From the NCBI RefSeq assembly GCF_022601875.1, contig NZ_JAKVIP010000001.1, forward strand, positions 62,001 through 126,000: a DNA stretch of 64,000 nucleotides, in the 5' to 3' direction. The DNA comes from Chryseobacterium sp. SSA4.19 (GTDB lineage: Bacteria; Bacteroidota; Bacteroidia; Flavobacteriales; Weeksellaceae). Below the pieces are notes generated by a model that saw only the letters and a list, made by a program, of their open reading frames with translations, was not told where the DNA came from and ran no database searches. This document shows, piece by piece, positions 16,536 through 23,706 of the stretch; the first letter of the stretch is position 1, and each line of letters begins with the position of its first letter. A program made the position numbers and the translations under genes.

Positions 16536-16561
16536 GTGTTATAATTCCTAACGGTGTTAAT
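16536..16561. promoter_or_regulatory. Operator-like element 3
   Basis: GTGTTATAATTCCTAACGG followed by TGTTAAT is the third copy, about 20 nt from the tetR stop codon. Three copies spaced by about 85-120 nt suggest cooperative repression of the efflux operon. Confidence 0.6.
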
Positions 16562-16579
16562 CTTAAATTCAAAAAAAAT

Positions 16580-17176
16580 TTACAAAGATTTAATGAACGC
16601 GGAAACGGTTTCGTCTAAAGTTGTTTTGTTCATGGTTGAAGGAATATCATCGTTCCTCATCATCATGATAGAAATTAAACCGTGTACTGCTGAAAATAAA
16701 GCATGGGACGAGTGACAAGCATTGTCTGTATTCGAGCCTTTCTTTTTTATAATTTCATAGGTACAATCATACAGCATATCCTGAAATGATGAAAATTCTT
16801 CTTTCAGCATGCCTTTTCCGCTGCACTGCATTCCCAGACCGAACATCAGCTGATAATATTCTTTATTTTTAAAGGCGAACTGCCAATAAGCATCTACAAT
16901 AGCTGTAAGCTGATCTTCGGGAGTATCGTGCTTTTTCTGTGCTTTCAGCAGTTCTATATGCAGCTGGTGGAAGCCGTTTAATGAAATCTCAAATAAAATG
17001 GCTTCTTTATTTTCAAAATAGTCATAGACTACAGGTGCACTGTATTCAATAGCATCAGCAATCTTCCGGATCGACAGAGAAGCCCAGCCTTCCGTTTTGG
17101 CCAAAGAAAAGGCCGCGTCCAGAATATTGGCACGGATGGATTCTTTTTCTCTCTGGCGACGTTCGTGTAAGCCCAT
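16580..17176 (-). CDS. TetR/AcrR family transcriptional regulator
   Basis: The 198-residue repressor has an N-terminal helix-turn-helix (about residues 18-62): ILDAAFSLAKTEG, then LSIRKIADAIEYSAPVVYDYFENKEAIL, the classic recognition helix and Y-x-Y/H-F motif. The C-terminal ligand domain includes AYWQFAFKNKEYYQLMFGLG, as in the WHG-type TetR C-terminal family. It lies directly upstream of the efflux operon on the same strand. A palindromic CTAAC-AGT-GTTAG site sits 12 nt before its start, and related sites precede the adaptor gene. It therefore probably represses itself and the pump. The inducer is unknown. Confidence 0.93.
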   Translation of the reverse strand: MGLHERRQREKESIRANILDAAFSLAKTEGWASLSIRKIADAIEYSAPVVYDYFENKEAILFEISLNGFHQLHIELLKAQKKHDTPEDQLTAIVDAYWQFAFKNKEYYQLMFGLGMQCSGKGMLKEEFSSFQDMLYDCTYEIIKKKGSNTDNACHSSHALFSAVHGLISIMMMRNDDIPSTMNKTTLDETVSAFIKSL

Positions 17177-17188
17177 GATATTATTTAA

Positions 17189-17201
17189 CTAACAGTGTTA
17201 G
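17189..17201. promoter_or_regulatory. Operator-like palindrome in the tetR promoter
   Basis: CTAAC and GTTAG arms flank a 3-nt centre, 12 nt before the tetR ATG. The half-sites match those in the three elements before the efflux operon, which supports autoregulation. Confidence 0.6.
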
Positions 17202-17304
17202 CAAAACTACAAACTTTTAACCGTAACTTCCAAAACAATTTTTAAATTTAACATTTAACGGAAGTTTATAAAATCTCAGACCTGCTATTAATAAAAGAAA
17301 TTTC

Positions 17305-17312
17305 TATCTTTG
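17305..17312 (+). promoter_or_regulatory. -7 box of the thioredoxin-like gene (TATCTTTG)
   Basis: An exact TAnnTTTG match, 18 nt before the ATG at 17331. The box contains a TTG that opens the longer reading frame and should not be taken as the start. Confidence 0.6.
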
Positions 17313-17330
17313 TATACAAATAAAAAATTT

Positions 17331-17885
17331 ATGAATACGCCCTCGAAGATGATCGATTTAGGAACAAAAGCACCGTTTTTTGAACTTCCGAATCCCTCGA
17401 AAAGTAACGAAATCCAGTCATTGGATGACCTGAAAGGAGAAAAAGGTACTTTGGTGATCTTTATGTGCAACCATTGTCCGTTTGTACTGCATGTTATTGA
17501 TAAATTACATGAGTTGTATGAAGACTACAATGAAAGAGGGATTGAATTTATAGCAATCAATGCCAATGATGTAGAAAAATATCCTGCAGATTCCCCTGAA
17601 AAGATGATTGAATTCCAGATTGAGAGGAAATTTGATTTTCCCTATTTATACGACGAAAGCCAGGCAATTGCCAAAGCATATGACGCAGCCTGTACACCGG
17701 ACTTCTTTTTCTTTGATGAAAAGCTGGATCTTATTTACAGAGGACAAATGGATGATTCCAGACCGGGAAACAATAAAGATGTGACCGGAGAAGACCTGAT
17801 CATTGCTTTTGAGAATCTTTTATTGGGTGAGCCGCAGGAAGAAATCCAAAGGCCGAGTATGGGATGCAATATTAAATGGAAATAA
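17331..17885 (+). CDS. Thioredoxin-family (AhpC/TSA-like) protein
   Basis: The 184-residue protein has the thioredoxin fold of the peroxiredoxin-like redoxin family. LGTKAPFFELPNP opens the domain. FMCNHCPFVLHVIDKL (about residues 45-60) carries a CxxC-like variant with a single Cys-Pro site (NHCPF) instead of the usual C-x-x-C. CTPDFFFFD provides the cis-Pro region. No signal peptide is visible, so it is probably cytoplasmic. I chose the ATG at 17331 because the upstream TTG lies inside the promoter box. The gene is monocistronic and is followed by a strong terminator. Its physiological substrate is unknown. Confidence 0.88.
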   Translation: MNTPSKMIDLGTKAPFFELPNPSKSNEIQSLDDLKGEKGTLVIFMCNHCPFVLHVIDKLHELYEDYNERGIEFIAINANDVEKYPADSPEKMIEFQIERKFDFPYLYDESQAIAKAYDAACTPDFFFFDEKLDLIYRGQMDDSRPGNNKDVTGEDLIIAFENLLLGEPQEEIQRPSMGCNIKWK

Positions 17886-17907
17886 ACTTTAAGTAATAGA
17901 AACAACA

Positions 17908-17942
17908 GAAGCCGTCAGTTCATGACGGCTTCTTCATTTTTT
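17908..17942 (+). terminator. Terminator of the thioredoxin-like gene
   Basis: GAAGCCGTCA (17908-17917) pairs with TGACGGCTTC (17923-17932) around GTTCA and is followed by a T-rich tract. It can also serve the convergent MBL gene. Confidence 0.85.
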
Positions 17943-17961
17943 ACACAAAATAATTCATATT

Positions 17962-18600
17962 TTATTTAAGAAAAGGATTATGCTGTTTCTCAAAACCGAT
18001 GGTCGTGGGATTTCCGTGGCCTGAAAAAACCCGGGTTTGATCATCCAGAATAAAAAGCTTATTTCTGATGCCTTCTATAAGCTGTTCATAATTGCCTTTA
18101 TAAAGATCAGTTCTTCCAATACTGCCTTCAAACAGAACATCGCCGGAAATCATAAATTGCTGGCTTTTATTGTGAAATACAATACTTCCCGGAGAATGGC
18201 CGGGAACATGATAGATTTTGAATTTTTCCCCGTCAAGACTCATCTCATCACCTTCATTAATATATTCAATATCTGCTGTAATATGGTTAAGCGTCATTCC
18301 GAATCTCATCCCGCTGATCTGGAACATGTCAAGGACTTCCTTATCATCCCTGTGCATGGTTACCGGTACTTTATAGGTGTCGACTGCCCACTGCAATCCC
18401 AAAACATGATCAATATGAGCGTGAGTTAACAGTATTTTTTCAATCTGTAGCATGTGCTCCGTAATGAATTCCTGGATAATTTTGGTTTCCTGGTCGGTCA
18501 TATTTCCCGGATCAATCAGCCACGCTTTTCTGTTTTCGTTGTAGAGGATATAGGTGTTTTCGCTCGCAAAATTAAATACGAAGGTCTGGATCTGAAGCAT
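17962..18600 (-). CDS. MBL-fold metallo-hydrolase (glyoxalase II-like)
   Basis: The 212-residue protein has the metallo-beta-lactamase metal motif THAHIDHVLGL (HxHxDH, about residues 60-70). It also has further ligands in VPGHSPGSIVFH and GDVLFEGSIGRTDLY, and the C-terminal FSGHGNPTTIGFEK. GSIGRTDLY is typical of the GloB-like subgroup that hydrolyses thioesters such as S-lactoylglutathione or related persulfide substrates. The exact substrate is not shown by the sequence. It is cytoplasmic, with no signal peptide. The gene is divergent from the T9SS plug gene across about 150 nt. Confidence 0.92.
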   Translation of the reverse strand: MLQIQTFVFNFASENTYILYNENRKAWLIDPGNMTDQETKIIQEFITEHMLQIEKILLTHAHIDHVLGLQWAVDTYKVPVTMHRDDKEVLDMFQISGMRFGMTLNHITADIEYINEGDEMSLDGEKFKIYHVPGHSPGSIVFHNKSQQFMISGDVLFEGSIGRTDLYKGNYEQLIEGIRNKLFILDDQTRVFSGHGNPTTIGFEKQHNPFLK

Positions 18601-18753
18601 ATTTTCATTTTAATGATGACAAATTTAGTTACAATACTTCTTTTTACCTCATAAGATTGTATTTAAATACAGCAAATGTTAAAAAACAGATGCCGTTCAA
18701 TAAACTGTACGTCTTTTATGGTTTAGCATTGAATTTTCTTTATCTTCGTCATA

Positions 18754-19965
18754 ATGAAAACTTTGCAAATATTTTTACTTTCTTTAAGCGGATTGGTTTT
18801 TGGGCAGAACATCCAGAGCATTCAGCTGTTCAATCCCCAGACGAATGATGAAACGCCGGTTATTAATTTTAATCAGCAGCTGGTGTTAAGCTTTGATGAC
18901 CTTACCAATTCCAGTGAAATTTATCGGTATACCCTTAAGCATTATAACAGGAACTGGGAAGAAGACAATCTTTTTTTTACAGAATTTGCCAACGGAAGCA
19001 TGAACGGCCTGCTGGATAAATTCCAGTATTCTTTCAATACCCTCCAGGCCTATACACATTATAAGCTGAACTTTCCGAATGATAAGATCCAGCCTAAAAT
19101 TTCGGGAAATTTTGAAATTATCGTTTATAAGGATTCTGCAGAAAAACCACTTTTTAAAAGAAGATTTTATCTGGTAGAGGATGCAGCAACCTTGGCGGTA
19201 GGAGTTTCCAGATTTGCTGATGCCCGAAATCCTGATGCCAACCAAAGAGTTGAAGTAAAAGCAGTTCCCAAGGGAGGAGATCTTTCTTCCAATGTCAATT
19301 CTATGACACTGAATGTAATACAGAATAATAATCCCAATGTTCGGGTAAATAATCTGAAGCCGAGTACGACAATGGGAAATCAGCTGCTGTTCCAACAAAT
19401 GTCGCTGGTGTTCCCCGGTAATAATGAGTTTTATTATTTTGATAATAAAAATATGAACATGGCTGCTGATATGGTCCGGGCAACAGAGGTGAAAGAAGGC
19501 GTGAATAATACCTATCTTCACCCGGTGTGGGCTTTTCCATTGAACTATCAGTATCAGCCGGATGTAAACGGAGCTTGGTATTACAGAAGGAATGATCTGG
19601 GCAGGGAGAGAGATGCGGAAAGAGAAGCAGATTATTCATGGGTATATTTTTCACTGGATTCTGATCCTGTAGACAAAGAAATTTATGTATTGGGAGGATT
19701 TAATAATTTTCAGCCTTCTAAAGAAAATCAGATGCATTATGATGAGGCTGCGAAAAAGTATGTAGCAAGAATATATTTAAAACAAGGATTCTATAACTAT
19801 ATTTTAGCTACAAAAAATCCTGACGGAAGCCTGAATTTTGGCGAAGTAAACGGAAATTTCTGGCAGACGGAAAACCTGTATCAGGCATTTTTATATTATG
19901 CACCTTTCGGAAGGAATTATGACGGATTAATGGGATATGGTGAGTTCAGGACACCGGTAAGATAA
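18754..19965 (+). CDS. Type IX secretion system plug protein (DUF5103)
   Basis: The 403-residue protein starts with a clear signal peptide (LQIFLLSLSGLVFGQ) and matches the DUF5103 plug family. The N-terminal beta domain includes QSIQLFNPQTNDETPVINFNQ, and the C-terminal part includes YVLGGFNNFQPSKENQMHYDEAAKKYVARIYLKQGFYNYILATK. In Flavobacterium johnsoniae the plug closes the periplasmic side of the SprA translocon and alternates with PorV. It is therefore expected at the periplasmic face of the outer membrane. No other T9SS gene is in the window. Confidence 0.9.
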   Translation: MKTLQIFLLSLSGLVFGQNIQSIQLFNPQTNDETPVINFNQQLVLSFDDLTNSSEIYRYTLKHYNRNWEEDNLFFTEFANGSMNGLLDKFQYSFNTLQAYTHYKLNFPNDKIQPKISGNFEIIVYKDSAEKPLFKRRFYLVEDAATLAVGVSRFADARNPDANQRVEVKAVPKGGDLSSNVNSMTLNVIQNNNPNVRVNNLKPSTTMGNQLLFQQMSLVFPGNNEFYYFDNKNMNMAADMVRATEVKEGVNNTYLHPVWAFPLNYQYQPDVNGAWYYRRNDLGRERDAEREADYSWVYFSLDSDPVDKEIYVLGGFNNFQPSKENQMHYDEAAKKYVARIYLKQGFYNYILATKNPDGSLNFGEVNGNFWQTENLYQAFLYYAPFGRNYDGLMGYGEFRTPVR

Positions 19966-20019
19966 TGCAGATGAGCTGATTCTTTAAAAGCAAACTAAAA
20001 TAAATAGTACAGTTCCAAA

Positions 20020-20045
20020 AAAACCTCCTTAATGGAGGTTTTTAT
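20020..20045. terminator. Bidirectional terminator between plug gene and hemH
   Basis: AAAACCTCC (20020-20028) pairs with GGAGGTTTT (20034-20042) around TTAAT. A-runs and T-runs on both sides suit both convergent genes. Confidence 0.85.
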
Positions 20046-20046
20046 A

Positions 20047-21069
20047 CTAAACAAAATAAAATTCGTTGAGTTTTTCTTCGCAAAGTGTTTTTACTACTTC
20101 AATCCATCGGTCTTCATCATTCAGGCAGGGGATATAATGGAAATTTTCGCCTCCGGCATGAGTAAACTGATGCTTTCCTTCTACGGAAATTTCTTCTAAT
20201 GTTTCCAGGCAGTCAGAAACGAAAGCCGGACAAACCACTGCAAGGTTTTTGATTCCTTTTTTAGGAATGGTTTCAAAAGTTTCGTCGGTATAAGGCTCAA
20301 TCCATTTATCTTTACCCAATCTTGACTGGAAAGATACGATCACTTTTTCTTTAGGCAGATTAAGTTTTTCAATCACCGTTTCAGTGGTTTTAAAACACTG
20401 ATGGCGGTAGCAGAACTGGTGGCTCGGATTGTTGTCACGCGTACAGCAGTCGTTTAGGTTACAGGTTTTAGTGGGATCGGTTTTATAAATATGCCGTTCC
20501 GGAACCCCGTGATACGAAAATTGCAGGGCATCAAAGTTTTCAGGAAGCTTTTCCCTGATGCTTTCCGCCAGGCAGTTGATATAGATTTCCCGGTTATAGA
20601 AAGGCTGGATATAGTTTATTTTGATATTTGGAAATTTCTCTTTTCTCACCTCTTCTGCTTTATCGATCACCGTTTCCGTAGTGCTCATGGCATACTGAGG
20701 ATATAAAGGGAAAAGCACAATTTCTGAGACACCTTTGTCAACAAGTTTCTGAATTCCGGCTTCTATACTCGGCTGCGCATATCTCATCCCGATTTCTACA
20801 GGTACATCTACCAGTTTTTGTAGCTTCTTCTGAATTTTTTCTGTAATGACAATCAGCGGAGAACCTTCGTCCGTCCAAACCGTTTTATAGGCAGCAGCTG
20901 ATTTCGGAGGTCTTGTATTTAATATAATCCCACGTACCAGCAGGGCACGGAAAATCCAGCGGTAATCAATGACCTTTTCATCCATCAGGAATTCGTCCAG
21001 ATACTCTTTTACGTCATTTACTGCAGTTGATCTGGGAGATCCCAGATTGACTAATAAAATTCCCTTCAT
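20047..21069 (-). CDS. hemH: Ferrochelatase
   Basis: HemH inserts Fe2+ into protoporphyrin IX (or coproporphyrin III) at the end of heme synthesis. The 340-residue protein has LLVNLGSPRSTAVNDVKEYL at the N-terminus, FSYHGVPERHI with the catalytic His (about residue 190), and SFQSRLGKDKWIEPYTDE with the conserved active-site region. The central segment after the catalytic His contains many Cys (CNLNDCC, FCYRHQC), a feature of Bacteroidetes enzymes that could bind metal or an Fe-S cluster. It is the last gene of a tight set with a lipoprotein (3-nt gap) and an Nfu protein, linking heme and Fe-S metabolism. Confidence 0.95.
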   Translation of the reverse strand: MKGILLVNLGSPRSTAVNDVKEYLDEFLMDEKVIDYRWIFRALLVRGIILNTRPPKSAAAYKTVWTDEGSPLIVITEKIQKKLQKLVDVPVEIGMRYAQPSIEAGIQKLVDKGVSEIVLFPLYPQYAMSTTETVIDKAEEVRKEKFPNIKINYIQPFYNREIYINCLAESIREKLPENFDALQFSYHGVPERHIYKTDPTKTCNLNDCCTRDNNPSHQFCYRHQCFKTTETVIEKLNLPKEKVIVSFQSRLGKDKWIEPYTDETFETIPKKGIKNLAVVCPAFVSDCLETLEEISVEGKHQFTHAGGENFHYIPCLNDEDRWIEVVKTLCEEKLNEFYFV

Positions 21070-21072
21070 AAT

Positions 21073-21510
21073 TTAATTAAGATTTCTCACTCGTTCATCA
21101 ATTGCCGGACCGTATTTTTTCTTTAGGCGCAGAATATAGAGTTCCAGCGCCAATTGTTTTTCCTCTTCGGTTATGCCTAAAGATTTTCTATACTGATTCC
21201 CTTTTTGAATAGCTAGTTGTGTAAATAGATTTTGATACTCTTCGTCAGTATCATAGATGAATTGTTCCCCCTTTGATTTCTTTATTTCATCCTGAATTTC
21301 TTTGTCAAGCTCATAATAGTTATGAAAATAATAGTCGAGAAAAGTAACATTTTTTCTGTCTAGTTTTTCCAGAATTGCGTCCATTTTCTGAATGCTGTCT
21401 TTTGCGACACCCATTTCCACGAGGTCATCGTGAATTCCATCATTAAGCTTCTCTTCTTTCTTACAGGAAAAAAGAACAAAGAAGATCATTAAAAGAGAAA
21501 CCGGTTTCAT
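21073..21510 (-). CDS. Small lipoprotein of unknown function (145 aa)
   Basis: The signal peptide ends with a lipobox (LFSC followed by Lys-Lys), so it is exported and lipidated. The remainder is highly charged and helical, with a predicted coiled segment (DSIQKMDAILEKLDRKNVTFLDYYFHNYYELDKEIQDEI). A C-terminal helix contains ITEEEKQLALELYILRLKKKYG. I do not recognise a named family. It lies 9 nt after nfu and 3 nt before hemH, so it is almost certainly co-transcribed with them. No motif ties it to metal handling. Confidence 0.75.
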   Translation of the reverse strand: MKPVSLLMIFFVLFSCKKEEKLNDGIHDDLVEMGVAKDSIQKMDAILEKLDRKNVTFLDYYFHNYYELDKEIQDEIKKSKGEQFIYDTDEEYQNLFTQLAIQKGNQYRKSLGITEEEKQLALELYILRLKKKYGPAIDERVRNLN

Positions 21511-21519
21511 GAATGATGG

Positions 21520-22398
21520 TTATCCGTTGACAGCTTCCACTCTTTCTACCAAATCCGGAACAAATTGTTTTAAAATATTTTCAATTCCGTTTTTAAGTGT
21601 AGCCGTTGAGCTCGGACATCCGGAACATGCGCCCTGAAGTAGCATTTTTGCTGTTTTGCTTTCCTGGTCGTATTCCATTAAGGAAATTTTTCCACCATCA
21701 TTTTCCACGGCAGGTGCTACATATTCATTTAGAATATCAGAAATTTTCTGCTCGTCATCTGTATAATCTCTGTTAATGATTTTTTCAACAGGATTTTCAT
21801 GTTTCTGGGCCTCGATGTTTGAAATCTCACCACCGTTCTGAAGATACTCTGCAATTAAAGCACGAACGGTCATCATTACCTGATGCCATTCTACCGAATC
21901 ATCTTTGGTTACCGCCACGAAATTATCAGAAATAAATACTTCTTTTACAAAATCAAATTCTTTATAAAGAGCCTGTGCCAAAGGAACACCTTCCGCTCCT
22001 TCTCTTGATTTTACTTCAACAAACCCTTCCAATAATAATTTATTGGAAACGAATTTCATAACATTCGGATTAGGAGTCATCTCAGAATAAATCTGATACA
22101 TTTCCTTTTTCTTCTGGAGGTAAAGCCTTGGATTAGCCAGCAGCTCATCTTCAATTACATTCTTCAGACTGTCTGCTACATGCTCCCATTCCACAGTGTC
22201 CTGCTTGGCAACCGCTACAAAATTAGCCGTAATGAAAATTCTTTCCACAAACGGATAATTGAAAAGCTCCTGTGCCATAGGAATTTCTGAAATATCTGAA
22301 TCTCTGTCCAACTCTAAAGATCCCGGAATCAGATTGTAATCTGCGACAAATTTCATCACTTTCGGGTTTTCAGTCGGCTCTATAAGTATCGTACGCAT
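21520..22398 (-). CDS. NifU/Nfu-family iron-sulfur scaffold protein
   Basis: The 292-residue protein contains two copies of the Nfu N-terminal domain in tandem: TENPKVMKFVADYNLIPG near residue 8, and TPNPNVMKFVSNKLLLEG near 112. A C-terminal NifU domain follows with GACSGCPSSTATLKNGIENIL (about 255-275), whose CxxC binds a shared [4Fe-4S] cluster. The double N-terminal domain is typical of Bacteroidetes homologues. It is cytoplasmic and delivers Fe-S clusters to client enzymes. It is the first gene of an nfu-lipoprotein-hemH set; NadA in this window is a plausible client. Confidence 0.94.
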   Translation of the reverse strand: MRTILIEPTENPKVMKFVADYNLIPGSLELDRDSDISEIPMAQELFNYPFVERIFITANFVAVAKQDTVEWEHVADSLKNVIEDELLANPRLYLQKKKEMYQIYSEMTPNPNVMKFVSNKLLLEGFVEVKSREGAEGVPLAQALYKEFDFVKEVFISDNFVAVTKDDSVEWHQVMMTVRALIAEYLQNGGEISNIEAQKHENPVEKIINRDYTDDEQKISDILNEYVAPAVENDGGKISLMEYDQESKTAKMLLQGACSGCPSSTATLKNGIENILKQFVPDLVERVEAVNG

Positions 22399-22549
22399 TT
22401 TTTCTTTAAATTTGAGATGACAAAAATACGCAATTAGAAATTAGAAGCTTGAAGTGGAAGTTAGATTTTTGCTATGAGTATCATTTAAAATGATAAAGCG
22501 ACATTCATTTTTAATCCATCTTGCTTTTTAAATATTCAAATTAAGACTT

Positions 22550-23086
22550 ATGGCACTTATAAAAGAACTTTTAGGCAAAGCACCTCAGATCGGGGAGAAT
22601 ACTTTTTTAGCAGAAACCGCTACCATCATCGGAGACGTTACGATGGGAAAAGACTGCAGCATCTGGTATAATGCCGTCATAAGAGGTGACGTTCACTATA
22701 TCAAGATGGGGAATAAAGTAAATGTTCAGGATAATGCCATGCTGCATTGTACTTATCAGAAACACCCTTTAAACATCGGGAATAATGTATCTATTGGTCA
22801 CAATGCCATTGTTCACGGTTGTACCATTCATGATAATGTGCTGATCGGCATGGGTGCCATTGTAATGGATGCCTGTCTGGTGGAGGAAAATTCCATTGTG
22901 GGAGCGGGTTCTGTGGTAACCCAGGGAACGCATATCAAATCCGGAGAAGTCTGGGGAGGTGTGCCTGCAAAGAAGATTAAAGATATCAATGCACAGCTGC
23001 TGGAAGGAGAAGTCAACAGAATTGCAGATAATTATGTAAAATATTCATCTTGGTATAATGACAATGTAAAGCCTGTTGAAAATTAA
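22550..23086 (+). CDS. Gamma-class carbonic anhydrase family protein
   Basis: The 178-residue protein is a left-handed beta-helix of hexapeptide repeats. VIRGDVHYIKMGNKVNVQDNAMLHCTY, GNNVSIGHNAIVHGCTIHDNVLIGMGAIVMDACLVEENSIVGAGSVV and GEVWGGVPAKKIK follow the gamma-carbonic-anhydrase pattern. Candidate metal-ligand His residues lie in MLHC, IGHN and IVHG. Members act as carbonic anhydrases or as acyltransferase-like scaffolds; activity needs testing. It is monocistronic, divergent from nfu and followed by a strong palindromic terminator. Confidence 0.9.
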   Translation: MALIKELLGKAPQIGENTFLAETATIIGDVTMGKDCSIWYNAVIRGDVHYIKMGNKVNVQDNAMLHCTYQKHPLNIGNNVSIGHNAIVHGCTIHDNVLIGMGAIVMDACLVEENSIVGAGSVVTQGTHIKSGEVWGGVPAKKIKDINAQLLEGEVNRIADNYVKYSSWYNDNVKPVEN

Positions 23087-23119
23087 TATTCATCAGATAT
23101 CATCATTAGAAAATTGAAA

Positions 23120-23156
23120 ATCAGCTTCAGCAGATATTCTGCTGAAGCTGATTTTT
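23120..23156. terminator. Bidirectional terminator
   Basis: Perfect 15-bp arms (23120-23134 and 23138-23152) flank TAT and are followed by a T-run. It lies between the carbonic anhydrase gene and the convergent lipoprotein gene. Confidence 0.85.
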
Positions 23157-23188
23157 ATATTGAAGAACTTTACATAACAGGAATTATT

Positions 23189-23617
23189 TTATGAAGTAAC
23201 AAGCTCTGCTTTTCCGTTGACACACTGAATAGAGGCGGGCGGCATAATCATCATACAGTCGGACATAATTCCGTATTTCTGATTGAACGCTTTTACTTTC
23301 TCGGTATAGTCATTGATCTTGGCCAGAATGGTTGTTTCTATTTTCTTAGGATAAGCAATAAAGAACTGAGGTCCACCGCAGGCTTTGGCACCCATTGGGG
23401 CAAAAGTCCATTCGCTGGCGTCAGTACATTTTTCTTTAGAGATTTCGGATTCAATAGATGTTTTCAGGAGATCCAACTGCGCCTGATCATATTTCTGGCT
23501 GTTTTCGTCACGCGGGCGTTCAGACACATCTTTCGGGAGATTGGCATCAACATTCTTCGTTGAAGAGCAAGACGTCACAAAAAGAGCTACGCAAACTGTC
23601 AATACAGAAATTTTCAT
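23189..23617 (-). CDS. Hypothetical lipoprotein (142 aa)
   Basis: The signal peptide ends in a lipobox (FVTSC followed by Ser-Ser), so it is probably lipidated and exported. The mature part contains KCTDASEWTFAPMGAKACGGPQFFIAYPKK and further Cys residues at the C-terminus (SDCMMIM, SIQCVNG), suggesting two disulfide bonds in the periplasm or at the surface. I do not recognise a characterised family. It is transcribed alone and diverges from the PIF1-like helicase gene across about 90 nt. Confidence 0.75.
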   Translation of the reverse strand: MKISVLTVCVALFVTSCSSTKNVDANLPKDVSERPRDENSQKYDQAQLDLLKTSIESEISKEKCTDASEWTFAPMGAKACGGPQFFIAYPKKIETTILAKINDYTEKVKAFNQKYGIMSDCMMIMPPASIQCVNGKAELVTS

Positions 23618-23692
23618 AAATTATTTTTTCTCTTATTACGCAAAAGAATTTCCAAAACCTATGCCAAGGTAAAAATTTACATTTCATTTTCG

Positions 23693-23700
23693 TATTTTTG
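23693..23700 (+). promoter_or_regulatory. -7 box of the helicase gene (TATTTTTG)
   Basis: An exact TAnnTTTG match with only 6 nt between its G and the ATG at 23707. Transcription would start at or next to the A of the start codon, so the mRNA is probably leaderless. Confidence 0.55.
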
Positions 23701-23706
23701 ACGACG

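Noticed and set aside
18886..19521. Minus-strand frame of 211 codons inside the T9SS plug gene
   Set aside because: Ile/His-rich shadow of a well-supported gene with a signal peptide and family motifs.
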